Of a DNA stretch of 64,000 nucleotides, positions 1-9,797 are shown in pieces. Location of the stretch: the NCBI RefSeq assembly GCF_024228315.1, contig NZ_CP100454.1:806001-870000 (forward strand). Reading direction: 5' to 3'. The DNA comes from Halomarina pelagica (GTDB lineage: Archaea; Halobacteriota; Halobacteria; Halobacteriales; Haloarculaceae). The translations under genes were made by a program, and so were the position numbers. The number at the start of each line of letters is the position of its first letter. Within the stretch, counting starts at the first letter, position 1. The notes beneath the pieces were generated by a model. That model was not told the origin of the DNA and made no database searches. It saw only the letters and a list, made by a program, of their open reading frames with translations.

Positions 1-1106
1 AGCGCGAGCGGTTCGCCGTGGAAGTTACCCCCGGAGACGACGTCGGCGACGTCGGTGCCGCTGGTGCGCCGGTCCACGCGGCCCGCCGGGAAGACGAGCG
101 GGTTGTCCGTCGCGCTGTTGAGTTCGACCTCGACCGCCCCGCGGAGGTGGGCGACGGCGTCGCGGACCGCGCCGTGGACCTGCGGCAGGCAGCGGATCGA
201 GTAGGCGTCCTGCACGCGGTCGCAGTTGCGGTGGGACTCGACGATCTCGGAATCGGCACAGAGGCGCTTTACGTTCGCCGCGCTGACCGCCTGTCCGGCG
301 TGCGGGCGGACCGCCTGAACGGCCGCCTCGGCGGCCGCCGTCGTCCCCATCGTCACCTCGGTCGTGAGCGCGCCCGCCGCGTCCGCCGCGCGACAGAGGC
401 GTTCCGCGTCGTGGACGAGCAGCGCCGCGATCCCCACCGTCAGTTGCGTCCCGTTGATGAGCGCGAGGCCCTCCTTCGCGCGGAGCGTGAGCGGTTCGAG
501 GCCGACCGCCGCGAGCGCCTCGTCGCCCGGCAGGCGCTCGCCGTCCACGTCGCCTCGTGGGTCCTCGCGCCGCTCCTCCCCGCTCGACCGTTCGGTCGGA
601 CGCCGTTCGACCCGCGCCGCACCCTCCCCGAGGAGCACGAGCGACATCTCCGCCAGCGGGGCGAGGTCGCCGCTCGCGCCGAGGCTCCCCCGCGAGCGGA
701 CGACCGGGTGGACGCGCTCGTTGACGAGCGTCACGAGGTGGTCGACGACGACCTCGCGGACGCCGGAGTAACCCTTCGCGAGCGCGTTGATCCGCGCGAG
801 GGTCATCGCGCGGACCTCCTCCGTTGTCAGTTCGCGCCCCGCGCCCGAGGCGTGGCTCCGGACGAGGTTCGTCTGGAGGCGATCGATCTCCTCCGGTGGG
901 ATGCGCTCGTCAACGAGGTCGCCGAAGCCGGTGTTGATGCCGTAGACGGCCTCGCCGCTCTCGATCACGCTCTCGACGCGCTCGCGGGACGCCCTGATCG
1001 CCTCGCGCGCCTCGTCGGCGACGACGACGCGGGCGTCACCCCGCGCGACCGCGACCACCTCCTCGGGGGTGAGCGACGCGCCGTCGAGTTCGACCTCACC
1101 GACCAC
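1..1106 (-). CDS. hutH: Histidine ammonia-lyase (3' end outside window)
   Basis: This enzyme deaminates L-histidine to trans-urocanate, the first step of histidine degradation. The first 368 codons are present and the frame stays open to the window edge; family members are about 500-520 residues. The Ala-Ser-Gly triad that cyclises to the MIO electrophile is at residues 144-146, inside the classic GSLGASGDLAPL block. The GINTGFG motif at about 57-62 and the SATDNP motif near residue 350 are also typical. I chose the GTG at 1106 because a strong GGAGGTG Shine-Dalgarno sequence lies 4 nt upstream. The start overlaps the hutI stop by 11 nt, so hutH is the last gene seen of the hut operon. Confidence 0.96.
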   Translation of the reverse strand, partial: MVGEVELDGASLTPEEVVAVARGDARVVVADEAREAIRASRERVESVIESGEAVYGINTGFGDLVDERIPPEEIDRLQTNLVRSHASGAGRELTTEEVRAMTLARINALAKGYSGVREVVVDHLVTLVNERVHPVVRSRGSLGASGDLAPLAEMSLVLLGEGAARVERRPTERSSGEERREDPRGDVDGERLPGDEALAAVGLEPLTLRAKEGLALINGTQLTVGIAALLVHDAERLCRAADAAGALTTEVTMGTTAAAEAAVQAVRPHAGQAVSAANVKRLCADSEIVESHRNCDRVQDAYSIRCLPQVHGAVRDAVAHLRGAVEVELNSATDNPLVFPAGRVDRRTSGTDVADVVSGGNFHGEPLA

Positions 1107-2298
1107 GCGCCACCTCCCCGTCCTTCAGGACGGTCTCGACGGGGATCGTGTCGAAGACGTACGGCACGTGGACGTGCGAGGGGGCGTCCACGACCGCGAC
1201 GTCGGCGCGAGCGCCCTCGCGGAGCGTCCCGCGGTCGTCGCGGTTCAGCGCCCGCGCGCCGCCGTCGGTGGCCGCGGCGACCGCCTCGGCCGGGTCGAGC
1301 CCCATCCCGACGCAGGCCAGCGTGGTCGCGAACCCCATGCTCCGGGCGTAGCAGTTCGGGTTGAAGTCGGAGGCGACGGCGACCGTCGCGCCCGCCGCCA
1401 GGAACGGCGCGGGGTCCGCGTACGCCGCGCCGAGGCCGAAGGCGGTGCCGGGGAGGAAGACGGCCGTCACGCCCGCCTCGGCCAGCGCGCGGGCGTCCTC
1501 GCGGGTGGCGTGCAGGAGATGATCGGCGCTGGCCGCGCCGACCGACGCGGCCAGCTTCGTCCCGCCGAGGTGCGAGAGTTCCTCCGCGTGGACCTTCGGA
1601 GTCAGGTCGTGCTCGATGCCCGCCTCGAGCACGCGCCGGGACTGCTCGACCGAGAATACGCCCTCCTCGCAGAACACGTCGCAGAACTCGGCGATCCCCT
1701 GCTCGGCGACGGCGGGCACCTGCTCCTCGGCGACCTCGGCGGCGTACTCGTCCGCGTCGTACCCCTCGGGGACGGCGTGCGCGCCCATGAACGTCGGGAC
1801 GACGTCGACCGGGTGCTCGGCGTCCGCCCGCGCGATGGCTTCGAGCATGCGAAGCTCCGTCTCGGCGTCCAGCCCGTAGCCCGACTTCACCTCGACGGTC
1901 GTCGTCCCGTGGGCGAGCATCGCGTCGAGGTGGCCGAGGAGGTTCGCCAGTAACGCCTCGTCGCTCGCCTCGCGGACGGCCCGGACGGTGCGGAGGATGC
2001 CGCCGCCCGCGGCGAGGATCTCCCCGTAGGTCTTCCCGCGCAGCTTCGCCGCGAACTCGTCCGACCGGTCGCCCGCGAACAGCGCGTGCGTGTGGGCGTC
2101 GACGAACCCCGGGAGCAGGGTCTTCCCGGTCGCGTCGATGGCGGTGTCGGCGTTCTCGGGGGGGTGCTCGCGCGTCACCGCCGCCGAGGGGCCGACGGCG
2201 ACGACCCGCCCCTCCTCGATCGCGACCGCGCCGTCCTCGATCCGCTCGTCGGGGCCGACGAACACCTCGCTCGCGCCGTGGAGCACGGTCTGCGTCAT
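1096..2298 (-). CDS. hutI: Imidazolonepropionase
   Basis: This amidohydrolase opens imidazolone-5-propionate to N-formimino-L-glutamate, the third step of histidine degradation. It has 400 residues, the normal family length. The metal-binding HTH of the amidohydrolase fold is at 69-71 ([11 protein letters not shown]), and the conserved HAEELSH block supplies further ligands in the middle of the protein. An in-frame upstream extension is arginine-rich and lies inside hutG, so the ATG at 2298 is preferred. That ATG overlaps the hutG stop (ATGA), and the hutI stop overlaps the hutH start, so the genes are translationally coupled. Confidence 0.96.
   Translation of the reverse strand: MTQTVLHGASEVFVGPDERIEDGAVAIEEGRVVAVGPSAAVTREHPPENADTAIDATGKTLLPGFVDAHTHALFAGDRSDEFAAKLRGKTYGEILAAGGGILRTVRAVREASDEALLANLLGHLDAMLAHGTTTVEVKSGYGLDAETELRMLEAIARADAEHPVDVVPTFMGAHAVPEGYDADEYAAEVAEEQVPAVAEQGIAEFCDVFCEEGVFSVEQSRRVLEAGIEHDLTPKVHAEELSHLGGTKLAASVGAASADHLLHATREDARALAEAGVTAVFLPGTAFGLGAAYADPAPFLAAGATVAVASDFNPNCYARSMGFATTLACVGMGLDPAEAVAAATDGGARALNRDDRGTLREGARADVAVVDAPSHVHVPYVFDTIPVETVLKDGEVARGR
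1111..1117 (-). promoter_or_regulatory. Shine-Dalgarno sequence of hutH
   Basis: GGAGGTG on the minus strand, 4 nt before the GTG codon at 1106. It lies inside the end of hutI and supports the GTG start and internal re-initiation within the polycistronic mRNA. Confidence 0.7.
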
Positions 2299-3227
2299 GC
2301 TCCCCCTCTCGACGCGACGGTACTTAGCACGTGGGCGACGGCGCGGGCGGCGGCGGCGACCGTCCGGCCGTCCCGGTCGAGCGGCGGCGCGCACTCGACG
2401 ACCTCGAACCCGCGGACCCGCTCGTCCGCGACGACGCGCCGGAGGACCCGGAACAGCTCCCGGGTGGTGAGGCCGCCGGGGGTGGGCGCGCTCACGCCCG
2501 GCCCGGCGGTCGCGTCAAGCACGTCGAGGTCGACGCTCACGTACACCTGCTCGACGTCGCCCAGCGCGTCGAGCGCGCGCTCTGCGGCACTCTCCACGCC
2601 GTCGCCCACCGCCTCGGCCGTGACGACGGCCCCCCCGCGCTCGGCGACGTACTCCGCGTAGGCGGTCGAGGTCTCGAAGTGGCGCGCCCCGACGCAGGCG
2701 TAGGCGTCGAGGCCCGCCTCGAACAGCTGTCGGTAGGGAGTACCGCTGGTCGGCCCGTCGCGCGCCTCGCGCACGTCCAGGTGGGCGTCGAGGTTGACGA
2801 CGCCCAGGCTCCCCCGGTCGAGCAGGGGACGGGCGTTCGCGTAGGTGAGGGAGTTGTCCCCGCCGAGGAAGACGGGGAACGCGCCCGACTCGTGGAGGCG
2901 GCGGGCGACCGCCGCGACGGTCCCCTGGGCGTCGGCGACCGGCTCGCGCCCGTCGAGCGACACGTCGCCGCAGTCGCCGACCGACGGGGCGGCCCCCGAT
3001 CCGAAGCGGTGGGTCTTCACCCCCGCGAGGGCCCGTCGGATCGCGGCCGGTCCCTCCCGCGCGCCGGGGCGACCGATCACCGCGCCGTCGTACGGTTCGC
3101 CGAGCAGGACGGCGTCCGCGTCGATCGTTCCCTCGGCGCTCACCGGCCGGACGACGTGGCCGAACTGCTCGTCGTTCGGGTCGTCGGATGTCGGCTCCCA
3201 CGCGGCGGGCGGATCGAGGCGGGACAC
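2295..3227 (-). CDS. hutG: Formimidoylglutamase (ureohydrolase family)
   Basis: This enzyme hydrolyses N-formimino-L-glutamate to L-glutamate and formamide, the last step of the pathway. It has 310 residues in the arginase/agmatinase fold. Metal-site motifs are visible: GGDNS at 122-126, NLDAHLD at about 145-151 and SVDLDVLD further on. The Asn in GGDNS replaces the His of arginases; the Bacillus subtilis HutG has the same Asn as I recall it, so this is family-typical rather than damage. It starts with GTG one base after the hutU stop and overlaps the hutI start. Confidence 0.93.
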   Translation of the reverse strand: MSRLDPPAAWEPTSDDPNDEQFGHVVRPVSAEGTIDADAVLLGEPYDGAVIGRPGAREGPAAIRRALAGVKTHRFGSGAAPSVGDCGDVSLDGREPVADAQGTVAAVARRLHESGAFPVFLGGDNSLTYANARPLLDRGSLGVVNLDAHLDVREARDGPTSGTPYRQLFEAGLDAYACVGARHFETSTAYAEYVAERGGAVVTAEAVGDGVESAAERALDALGDVEQVYVSVDLDVLDATAGPGVSAPTPGGLTTRELFRVLRRVVADERVRGFEVVECAPPLDRDGRTVAAAARAVAHVLSTVASRGGA

Positions 3228-3228
3228 G

Positions 3229-4998
3229 TCACCGCTCCCCGCGCTCGTCGCGCATCGGGATACGGACGCCCGAGCGCTCGGCCTCCTCCAGCGCCTCCTC
3301 GTAGCCCGCGTCGGCGTGGCGGATCACGCCCGTGCCGGGGTCCGTCGTGAAGACCGCCCGGGCCTTCTCGGCGGCGAGGTCGGAGCCGTCGAGGACGACG
3401 TGGTTGTTCGCGTGCAGCGCGTTGCCGATGCCGACGCCCCCGCCGTCGTGGACGCTCACGACGTCCGCGCCCGCCGCGCAGTTGAGCAGCGCGTTGAGGA
3501 TCGGCCAGTCGGCGATCGCGTCCGATCCGTCCCTCATGGCTTCGGTCTCGCGGTGCGGGCTGGCGACGCTCCCCGCGTCGAGGTGATCGCGCGTGACGAC
3601 GATCGGCGCGCCGATCTCGCCCTCGCGCACGAGGTCGTTGATCCGCAGCGCGAACCGCGCGCGCTCGGTGAGCCCCCGTTCGTCAGTCCGGTAGCCAAGC
3701 CAGCACACCCGCGAGGGGAGCCCCTGGAAGTGCACCTCCTCCGACGCGAGGTCGATCCAGCGGCGGAGCGCCTCGTCCTCGGGGAAGAGTTCGAGGACCG
3801 CCTCGTCGGTGCGGCGGATGTCCGCCGGGTCGCCCGAGAGCGCCACCCAGCGGAACGGCCCCTTCCCGCGACAGAACAGCGGGCGGACGTAGGCGGGCAC
3901 GAAGCCGGGGAAGTCGAACGCAGTCGGTAGATCCCGGTGCTCTGCGACCTGTCCACGGATGTTGTTGCCGTACTCGAAGGCGACCGCACCCCGGTCCTGT
4001 AGATCGAGGATGGCGCGGACGTGGCGGGCCATCGTGTCGAGGCTCTCCTCGACGTACCGCTCCGGGTCCGCCTCGCGCAGCGCGTCGGCCTCGGCGACGG
4101 CGTAGCCCGACGGGACGTACCCCTCCAGTTCGTCGTGGGCGCTCGTCTGGTCGGTCACCACGTCGGGGACGAAGCCGCGCTCCAGCATCCCCTCCAACAT
4201 ATCGGCTGCGTTCGCCACGACCCCGACGGAGTACGGCTCGCCCGCCGCGGCGGCCTCGCGGGCCGCCTCGATCGCCTCGTCTACGTCGTCGGTCTTCGCC
4301 TCGCAGTAGCCCGTCTCGATCCGGCGGTCGATCCGCGCCTCGTCCACCTCGGCCGCGATGCAGACCCCGCCGTTCATCGTCACGGCGAGCGGCTGCGCGC
4401 CGCCCATCCCGCCGAGGCCGCCGGTGGCGACGATCCGCCCCCGAAGGCTCTCGCCCTCGGGCCAGTGCTGGCGGGCGCACTCGGCGAGCGTCTCGTAGGT
4501 ACCCTGGATAATGCCCTGCGTGCCGATGTAGGCCCACGAGCCGGCGGTCATCTGTCCGTACATGATCAGGCCCTTCGCCTCCAGTTCGTGGAAGTGCTCC
4601 CAGTCGTCCCACTTGCCGACGAGGTTGGAGTTGGCGATGAGCACCCGCGGGGCGCGCTCGTGGGTGCGGAACCGCCCGACGGGCTTCCCGGACTGGACGA
4701 GAAGCGTCTCCTCGTCCCCGAGCGTCCGGAGTTCGTCCACGATCGCGTCGTAGGCGTCCCAGGACCGCGCCGCCCGTCCCGTCCCGCCGTAGACGACCAG
4801 CCGCTCCGCGTCCTCGGCAACCTCGGGGTCGAGGTTGTTGTTCAGCATGCGGAGGGCGGCCTCCTGTCGCCATCCCTGGCACTCGATCTCCGTACCGGTT
4901 CGCGCCCCCCGGTACCCGCGCCACGTCTCGCTCGGTTCGCCGACCTCGAAGTCGGCGTCGGCGTCGGCGTCGATCTCACGCTGCGCTGACTCGTCCAT
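3229..4998 (-). CDS. hutU: Urocanate hydratase
   Basis: Urocanase adds water to urocanate, giving 4-imidazolone-5-propionate, with a tightly bound NAD+ acting as electrophile. At 589 residues it is slightly longer than bacterial HutU because of an acidic haloarchaeal N-terminus. The glycine-rich stretch [12 protein letters not shown] is the NAD-binding loop, and the catalytic cysteine region is RVCWLGY near residue 435. It is the first gene of the minus-strand hut operon (hutU-hutG-hutI-hutH), so it is transcribed before hutH. The ATG at 4998 has a weak TATA-like ATTTG-containing stretch about 26 nt upstream. Confidence 0.96.
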   Translation of the reverse strand: MDESAQREIDADADADFEVGEPSETWRGYRGARTGTEIECQGWRQEAALRMLNNNLDPEVAEDAERLVVYGGTGRAARSWDAYDAIVDELRTLGDEETLLVQSGKPVGRFRTHERAPRVLIANSNLVGKWDDWEHFHELEAKGLIMYGQMTAGSWAYIGTQGIIQGTYETLAECARQHWPEGESLRGRIVATGGLGGMGGAQPLAVTMNGGVCIAAEVDEARIDRRIETGYCEAKTDDVDEAIEAAREAAAAGEPYSVGVVANAADMLEGMLERGFVPDVVTDQTSAHDELEGYVPSGYAVAEADALREADPERYVEESLDTMARHVRAILDLQDRGAVAFEYGNNIRGQVAEHRDLPTAFDFPGFVPAYVRPLFCRGKGPFRWVALSGDPADIRRTDEAVLELFPEDEALRRWIDLASEEVHFQGLPSRVCWLGYRTDERGLTERARFALRINDLVREGEIGAPIVVTRDHLDAGSVASPHRETEAMRDGSDAIADWPILNALLNCAAGADVVSVHDGGGVGIGNALHANNHVVLDGSDLAAEKARAVFTTDPGTGVIRHADAGYEEALEEAERSGVRIPMRDERGER

Positions 4999-5052
4999 AC
5001 TGTAGAATCGTTACGTTTCGCAAATACCTTCGACCCCGCGTGCGGCGGGGGG

Positions 5053-5059
5053 TTTATAT
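5053..5059 (+). promoter_or_regulatory. TATA box of the hut-linked regulator
   Basis: TTTATAT centred about 26 nt before the ATG at 5082. This spacing predicts a leaderless transcript, the usual haloarchaeal arrangement. The hutU start lies only 83 bp away on the other strand, so an operator here could control both directions. Confidence 0.65.
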
Positions 5060-5081
5060 CGATGCTCCGTCGACCCCGTCC

Positions 5082-5729
5082 ATGTACGAAGCGATCTTCC
5101 GCATCCGGGGGGCGGAGGGGTACGCCGCGGCGACGGCGGGCACCGACGCGCGCATCGAACTGTGGTGCAACGACCACTGCGACCTGTTGCACGTCACCGA
5201 CGGGGCGGCCGAGGAGACGCTCGCCCGCGTCGAGGCGTCGCTCGGCGTCCGGGAGTCCCTCCGCCGGGAGGGCGAACTCGTCGTGGTGACCGAGCGCTGT
5301 CTCAAGGAGCGCGATCCGACGCACGTAGAGCGGTACCTCGCGGAGCACGACTGCCTGCTGGTGCCGCCGCTGCGCTACGCCGAGGGGGCGAAGTTCTGCC
5401 GCCTGCTCGCGCTCGACCCGGCGGCGCTCACCGCCTGCTACCGCGACCTGATCGACGACGGGTTCGACGTCTCGGTGGAGGCGAAGCGCGAGATCGAGTC
5501 CGTCCGCCCCGACGCCCCGCTGCTGACGATCGAGGAGGTGCTCCCGACGCTCACCGCGCGCCAGCGCGAGGCGTTCACGACGGCCTACGAGCAGGGGTAC
5601 TACGCCATCCCGCGGGAGACCTCGACCGCGGCCATCGCGGAGGCGGTGGGCGTCGAGCGGCGCACCGCCGAGGAGCACCTGCGCCGGGCGGAGAACAAGC
5701 TAGTGGCGGCGCTCGTGCCGTACCTCTAG
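5082..5729 (+). CDS. Bat-type HTH_10 transcriptional regulator, likely hut regulator
   Basis: This 215-residue protein has the C-terminal HTH_10 (bacterio-opsin activator) domain at about 155-215. The signature LTARQREAFTTAYEQGYYAIPRE is followed by a helix-turn-helix (TAAIAEAVGVERRTAEEHLRRAE). The N-terminal about 140 residues resemble the small sensor-like domain common to stand-alone haloarchaeal Bat-like regulators. An in-frame upstream ATG at 5040 is rejected because it lies upstream of the TATA box. Divergent placement against hutU suggests control of histidine degradation; this is inferred from position only. Confidence 0.85.
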   Translation: MYEAIFRIRGAEGYAAATAGTDARIELWCNDHCDLLHVTDGAAEETLARVEASLGVRESLRREGELVVVTERCLKERDPTHVERYLAEHDCLLVPPLRYAEGAKFCRLLALDPAALTACYRDLIDDGFDVSVEAKREIESVRPDAPLLTIEEVLPTLTARQREAFTTAYEQGYYAIPRETSTAAIAEAVGVERRTAEEHLRRAENKLVAALVPYL

Positions 5730-5859
5730 ACGGTATTCGATGCGGCTCACGAGCGGGGATGCCACGACCCGTGGGGATACGTCGTCCGTGGCCCCACTCC
5801 CGGAAACCGTCGGTTAGCGCCGTGCGGGACGTGTTAATCGCTAACCCTGTTCAGTGTCG

Positions 5860-5865
5860 TTTATC
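5860..5865 (+). promoter_or_regulatory. TATA box of M24 peptidase gene
   Basis: TTTATC centred 28-29 nt before the ATG at 5891. It fits the haloarchaeal leaderless promoter layout and decides the start, because the long upstream open frame is only a shadow of the regulator gene. Confidence 0.55.
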
Positions 5866-5890
5866 ACTCGGTTCGCCCGATTTCGCTACC

Positions 5891-7066
5891 ATGGCTCCCG
5901 CTTATCCGCGGCTGAGGACACATCTCGACGAGGCAGGAACCGACGGGTACCTGATCAACGCCGACGGCGAGGACAGCAACCAGTACTACCTCTCGGGGTT
6001 CTACGCCATGAGTAACTTCGTTACACTGTACACCGACGGAGAGGTTCGGCTTCTCATCAACGATCTCGAATACCCCCGAGCGAGCACCGGCAGCGACGGC
6101 GACTGCGTCCGTCGGCTCTCGGAGTTCGACTACGGGAGTAGGGTCGTCGAACACGGGCCGACGAAAGCCGGGCCCCTCGCGACCGCGGCCTTCCTCTCCG
6201 AGTACGGAATCGACTCGGTGTCGGTACCCCCGTCCTTTCCGAACGGAACCGCGGACGTCCTGCACGACCGGGGCGTCGAGGTCGTCACGGATTACGACGA
6301 CGCCGTGGCCAGTATCCGTGCGGTGAAGACCGACGAGGAGATCGAACGCATCGAGGAGACACAGCGGGCGAACGAGCGGGCGATGGCCGTCGCGGAGGGG
6401 ATGCTCGAACGCGCGACGGTCGACGCGGGCGTCTTGGCCCTCGACGGGGAGGTCCTGACGAGCGAGCGGGTCCGTCGGGCGATCGAGGTCACGCTCCTGG
6501 AGGAGGAGTGTGGACTGAGCGACTGCATCGTCGCCTCGGGCGCGGAGGGCGCTCGGGCCCACGCAGTCGGATCGGGACCGATCGAGGCGGGTAAGCCGGT
6601 CATCGTCGACATCTTCCCGCGCAACAGGGAGTCGCGGTACTTCGCGGACATGACCCGGACGTTCGTGAAGGGCGAACCGGAGGCGAAGATCCCGGAGTGG
6701 TACGACGTGACCCTCGAAGCCTACGAGACGGCACTGGAGACGATCCGACCCGGCGTGACCGGCGAGGCGGTGAACGAGGCGGTCTGTGACGTCTTCGAAC
6801 GCGAGGGCTATCCGACACTCCGGACCGACGAGTCCACCGAGGACGGCTTCACGAGCAGCACCGGTCACGGTGTCGGCCTCGACATTCACGAACGGCCAAA
6901 GCTCAGCTGGGGTGGCGGGGAGCTACGCCCGGGTCACGTCGTGACGGTCGAACCTGGGCTGTACGAACAGGGAACCGGCGGCGTTCGCCTCGAAGATCTC
7001 GTCGTGGTGACTGAGACGGGCTACGAGAACGTGACCGACTATCCCCGGGAACTCGGCGTACTGTAG
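5891..7066 (+). CDS. M24 family metallopeptidase (Xaa-Pro dipeptidase-like)
   Basis: This 391-residue protein has an N-terminal creatinase/prolidase domain (about 1-145) and a C-terminal pita-bread M24 domain. All five expected dinuclear metal ligands can be placed: D240, D253, H326 (STGHGVGL), E354 (VEPGLYE) and E368 (RLEDLVVV). It is likely to cleave Xaa-Pro dipeptides in the cytoplasm; creatinase-type hydrolases share the fold, so the substrate is not certain. It lies between the hut regulator and a membrane carrier, a place that would suit peptide or amino-acid salvage. Confidence 0.88.
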   Translation: MAPAYPRLRTHLDEAGTDGYLINADGEDSNQYYLSGFYAMSNFVTLYTDGEVRLLINDLEYPRASTGSDGDCVRRLSEFDYGSRVVEHGPTKAGPLATAAFLSEYGIDSVSVPPSFPNGTADVLHDRGVEVVTDYDDAVASIRAVKTDEEIERIEETQRANERAMAVAEGMLERATVDAGVLALDGEVLTSERVRRAIEVTLLEEECGLSDCIVASGAEGARAHAVGSGPIEAGKPVIVDIFPRNRESRYFADMTRTFVKGEPEAKIPEWYDVTLEAYETALETIRPGVTGEAVNEAVCDVFEREGYPTLRTDESTEDGFTSSTGHGVGLDIHERPKLSWGGGELRPGHVVTVEPGLYEQGTGGVRLEDLVVVTETGYENVTDYPRELGVL

Positions 7067-7159
7067 CGTCCTCTGTTCAGCACGCCGCTTCTCACGGTCC
7101 GCGGACAGCGCGCAGGCCGGCCGCGTTGGATCCCTCCGCCGTGCCCGTCCGCGTTCCGC

Positions 7160-8614
7160 TCACAGCAACCCCAGCGCGGCGACGAGGTGGGTCATCGCCG
7201 CGACGAGCGGGACGAGGATGGCCGTCCGCATGACGAACAGCGCCACGAGGTCGCGGAATCGGATCGGCACGTCGGCGAACATGTCCATGGTCATCGGGCC
7301 GACGCTGGAGAAGAAGATGAGCTGCGAGACGGCGAGGACGGCGACGAAGAAGCGGGCCATCGGCGCGGCCTCCGCGACGAGCAGGACGGGCACGTACATC
7401 TCCGTGATGCCGACGATGGTGGCGGGCGCGACGACCTCGGGGTTCGGGATGCCGAGCAGGTCGATCACCGGGACGAGCGGCGCGCCCAGGATCTCGAACG
7501 TGGGCGTGTACGCCGAGAGCACGACGGCGGCGAGCCCCACGAGGAGGATGGTGCCGAGGATGAGACTCGTCAGGCGCAGGCCGTCGACGAACCCGCGGCG
7601 GGCGGCTTCGAGGAACGTCTCGCCCCGCTCGGCCTTCCCGACGGCCTCGCTGAGCGCGAATCTGACGTAGTCGCCCCCGGACCCGCGAAACGGCACCTCG
7701 GGATCGGGCTCGGCGACGTACGCCTCGGGCACGGTGCTGATCGGCGGGACGCGGACGAGGATCGCCGCGCAGACGACCACGCAGACGAAGTACGCGAGGA
7801 AGATGACCGGGAAGAGGTCGAGCATCTCCACCGTCGCGGCGACCACGCCGACGAAGCCGATGCTCACCGTCGAGAAGCACGTGGCGATAGTGAACACGTC
7901 GCGCTTGTCGTAGCCGCCGCGATCGAAGACGTTGCGGGTGACGTACAGCCCCACCGAGTAGGAGCCGACCCACGAGGCGAGGCTGTCGAGGGCGGCCCGT
8001 CCGGGCAGGCGAAACAGCGGCTTCATCACCGGGCGCGAGAGCGTCCCGACGAACTCCAACCCCCCGAGTTCGACGAAGATCGTGATGAAGACCGCCCCGA
8101 CGGGGATGATCACGCCGACGCTGTAGATCAGCGTCCCCCACATGAACCCGCCGACCCCGGGGGCCCACAGCCAGCCGAGGTCGTATCCGGCAAGCGAGTC
8201 GAGGTGCAGGAACAGGACGGGGGCGACGAGCGCCCCTCCGACGCGGAGCGCCCAGAAGCCGGTCGAGGTCTCGAAGTACGAGAGGTCGTAGGCGAGCGAG
8301 AGCACGCCCCGGGCGTCGAGTTCCGCCAGGGTGGTCAGCGCGCCGCCGGCGACGACGATCGCGAGGCAGTACACCCCCACCGCGTCCGGGAACGCCGTCG
8401 TGATCCCGTCGACGGCGACGTCGAACGGAACCGTCAACTCGCCGTTCCAGGGGACGGGAACGAGGAAGAAGACCGCGCCGATGGCGAACGCCGCGACGAA
8501 CTTCGCGACCGCCCGCGGATCGAACTCGTTCAGGTCCACGTCGTCGATGCTCCGCGCGTCGGGTTCGGTCTCGACCGTCCAGATCGGGTCTCGCGCTTCG
8601 GTAGCCATGTCCAT
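7160..8614 (-). CDS. YjiH family membrane protein (nucleoside-recognition/Gate domains), probable carrier
   Basis: This 484-residue polytopic membrane protein has roughly ten hydrophobic segments and two Gate-type domains. The first half contains GGFMWGTLIYSVGVIIPVGA and the second half NPEVVAPATIVGITEMYVPVLL, which resemble the nucleoside-recognition domain of YjiH proteins. The N-terminal about 45 residues are acidic and cytoplasmic. Two ATGs (8614 and 8608) are equally possible. It is convergent with the M24 peptidase and close to the hut operon, so uptake of histidine or of a histidine-containing compound is possible. The substrate cannot be read from the sequence. Confidence 0.8.
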   Translation of the reverse strand: MDMATEARDPIWTVETEPDARSIDDVDLNEFDPRAVAKFVAAFAIGAVFFLVPVPWNGELTVPFDVAVDGITTAFPDAVGVYCLAIVVAGGALTTLAELDARGVLSLAYDLSYFETSTGFWALRVGGALVAPVLFLHLDSLAGYDLGWLWAPGVGGFMWGTLIYSVGVIIPVGAVFITIFVELGGLEFVGTLSRPVMKPLFRLPGRAALDSLASWVGSYSVGLYVTRNVFDRGGYDKRDVFTIATCFSTVSIGFVGVVAATVEMLDLFPVIFLAYFVCVVVCAAILVRVPPISTVPEAYVAEPDPEVPFRGSGGDYVRFALSEAVGKAERGETFLEAARRGFVDGLRLTSLILGTILLVGLAAVVLSAYTPTFEILGAPLVPVIDLLGIPNPEVVAPATIVGITEMYVPVLLVAEAAPMARFFVAVLAVSQLIFFSSVGPMTMDMFADVPIRFRDLVALFVMRTAILVPLVAAMTHLVAALGLL

Positions 8615-9291
8615 ATCGTGAATGAGGAACCGTGATAGTGTGTCCTGCCCCGCCGTGTGCGGGTGGGTTCAAGTAGGAGTGCGGATACCCCCTCGTCTCG
8701 CGCGCGGTTTCGACGGGAGCGTAGGCGGACGCGGTGAGCGTCGAGCGACGACCGCCGCGGACCCTTCGAGCGCGTCGGACGAGTCTCTACGTCTCTCTAT
8801 TGCCCGATCCGGTGGTTTGAAATCCGGCGAGGGTGATCCCGCGATCGTGCGCGTATGGGAGTCGGCCGATGGGGAGAGAACGACGGGGCAGGGCATCCCC
8901 TACGGTTTCACGAAGGGTGAGCTATCCTCCGAGGACACCTTCGTCACCGAGGACGGCGACCTCGTGCTGAATGGTAAGCGCTACCAGCGAGTGGGGTGAT
9001 CCTCCGGTTCCTATCGTACGGCCCTCACGCTCTCCCCGTGCGCTCCGAAGAACTCCCGAGGGAGGGGGAGGAGAGAACGCCCCACGACGGAAATCGCGTC
9101 CCCGTCCTGGATCACGCCTCTCGTACCTTCGGGGTGCCCCGGACCGAGCGACGTGTAACGAGATCCACCGAGCGTTTCTCACGTGTCTCCACTGAATTGA
9201 CAGTAACGTTCCCCGGGTAATGAACACGTAACTTGAACAAGCCGAACGCTTTCGTACCTTCACTCGGATCGTCACACCACAGGTGGAATAA
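8615..9291. other. 677-bp spacer with little coding signal
   Basis: No confident gene. A frame open from 8622 to 8999 is mostly arginine/serine-rich and looks non-coding in its first half. Its last 50 codons (GTG at 8847 to 8999) look more protein-like, with VRVWESADGERTTG and a DTFVTEDGDLVLNGKRYQRV tail. That part could be a very small gene or the remnant of a larger one. The stretch 9000-9290 shows nothing convincing on either strand. Confidence 0.4.
8847..8999 (+). CDS. Possible 50-residue hypothetical protein or gene remnant
   Basis: A short frame from GTG 8847 encodes an acidic, well-balanced sequence (GELSSEDTFVTEDGDLVLNG) unlike the arginine-rich shadow frames around it. I do not recognise a family and see no clear promoter. 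It could be the C-terminal piece of a decayed gene, because the same frame upstream becomes low in quality. Confidence 0.3.
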   Translation: MRVWESADGERTTGQGIPYGFTKGELSSEDTFVTEDGDLVLNGKRYQRVG

Positions 9292-9663
9292 ATGTCGGCG
9301 TGGGACCCGACAACGGCTCCGGATACGGCACTCGGGATATTATCCCATACACGCCGTCGGGCCGTTGTCAATACGATCGTGGGGAACGGTGGAGAGACTA
9401 CTCGGCAGGCGCTCGTCAGAGCGGTGGTGGAGGAAGAGAGTGGACAACCGATAGGCGACGTAGAGACGGGGCGCATCCGGGACGTGCACATCTCGTTGTA
9501 TCACAACCACCTCCCGAAGCTGAGTCAGCACGGCATCCTGGATCACGACCAGGAGACCGGGGAAGTGACGCTCTTAGACGTTGAGGCGCTCAAGGCCACC
9601 GTGGGGACCGCCGAGGAGACGCTACGTACCTCTCGGGAGATCATCGAAAACTTCTGTCGATAG
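9292..9663 (+). CDS. DUF7344-type winged-helix protein
   Basis: This 123-residue protein resembles the haloarchaeal DUF7344 group of small winged-helix transcription factors. It contains the sequence ALGILSHTRRRAVVNTIV near the N-terminus, then a helix-turn-helix and the block HISLYHNHLPKLSQHGILDHD, typical of that family's recognition helix and wing. It stands alone with its own promoter region, and its target genes are unknown. The surrounding DNA is less GC-rich than the average of the window, as often seen for haloarchaeal regulator islands. Confidence 0.8.
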   Translation: MSAWDPTTAPDTALGILSHTRRRAVVNTIVGNGGETTRQALVRAVVEEESGQPIGDVETGRIRDVHISLYHNHLPKLSQHGILDHDQETGEVTLLDVEALKATVGTAEETLRTSREIIENFCR

Positions 9664-9780
9664 GGTCTCCCGAGGTGCTGTCGCCGCGTGATCGAGACGG
9701 TCGGGGGAGACGACTCCCCTCACAGCGTCGTTCACGGCATCTCTTGACGACGCGACGATCGTAGAGTAGCGAGCGCGCGA

Positions 9781-9797
9781 CGTCAGCAGTGCTGACG
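9781..9797. promoter_or_regulatory. 17-bp inverted repeat upstream of RHH gene
   Basis: CGTCAGCA and TGCTGACG are perfect 8-bp arms around one central base, about 30 bp upstream of a TTAAGT TATA-like box (9827-9832) and 63 bp before the RHH gene. The position fits an operator, possibly for the ribbon-helix-helix protein itself. Confidence 0.4.

Noticed and set aside
3683-4924. 413-residue arginine/glycine-rich frame inside hutU
   Set aside because: Same-strand shadow frame of hutU with no motif; hutU has all urocanase motifs.
8660-8700. GGGTTCAAGTAGGAGTGCGGATAC resembles a tRNA T-arm and 3' end
   Set aside because: The presumed T-stem does not pair and no acceptor or anticodon stem can be found upstream.
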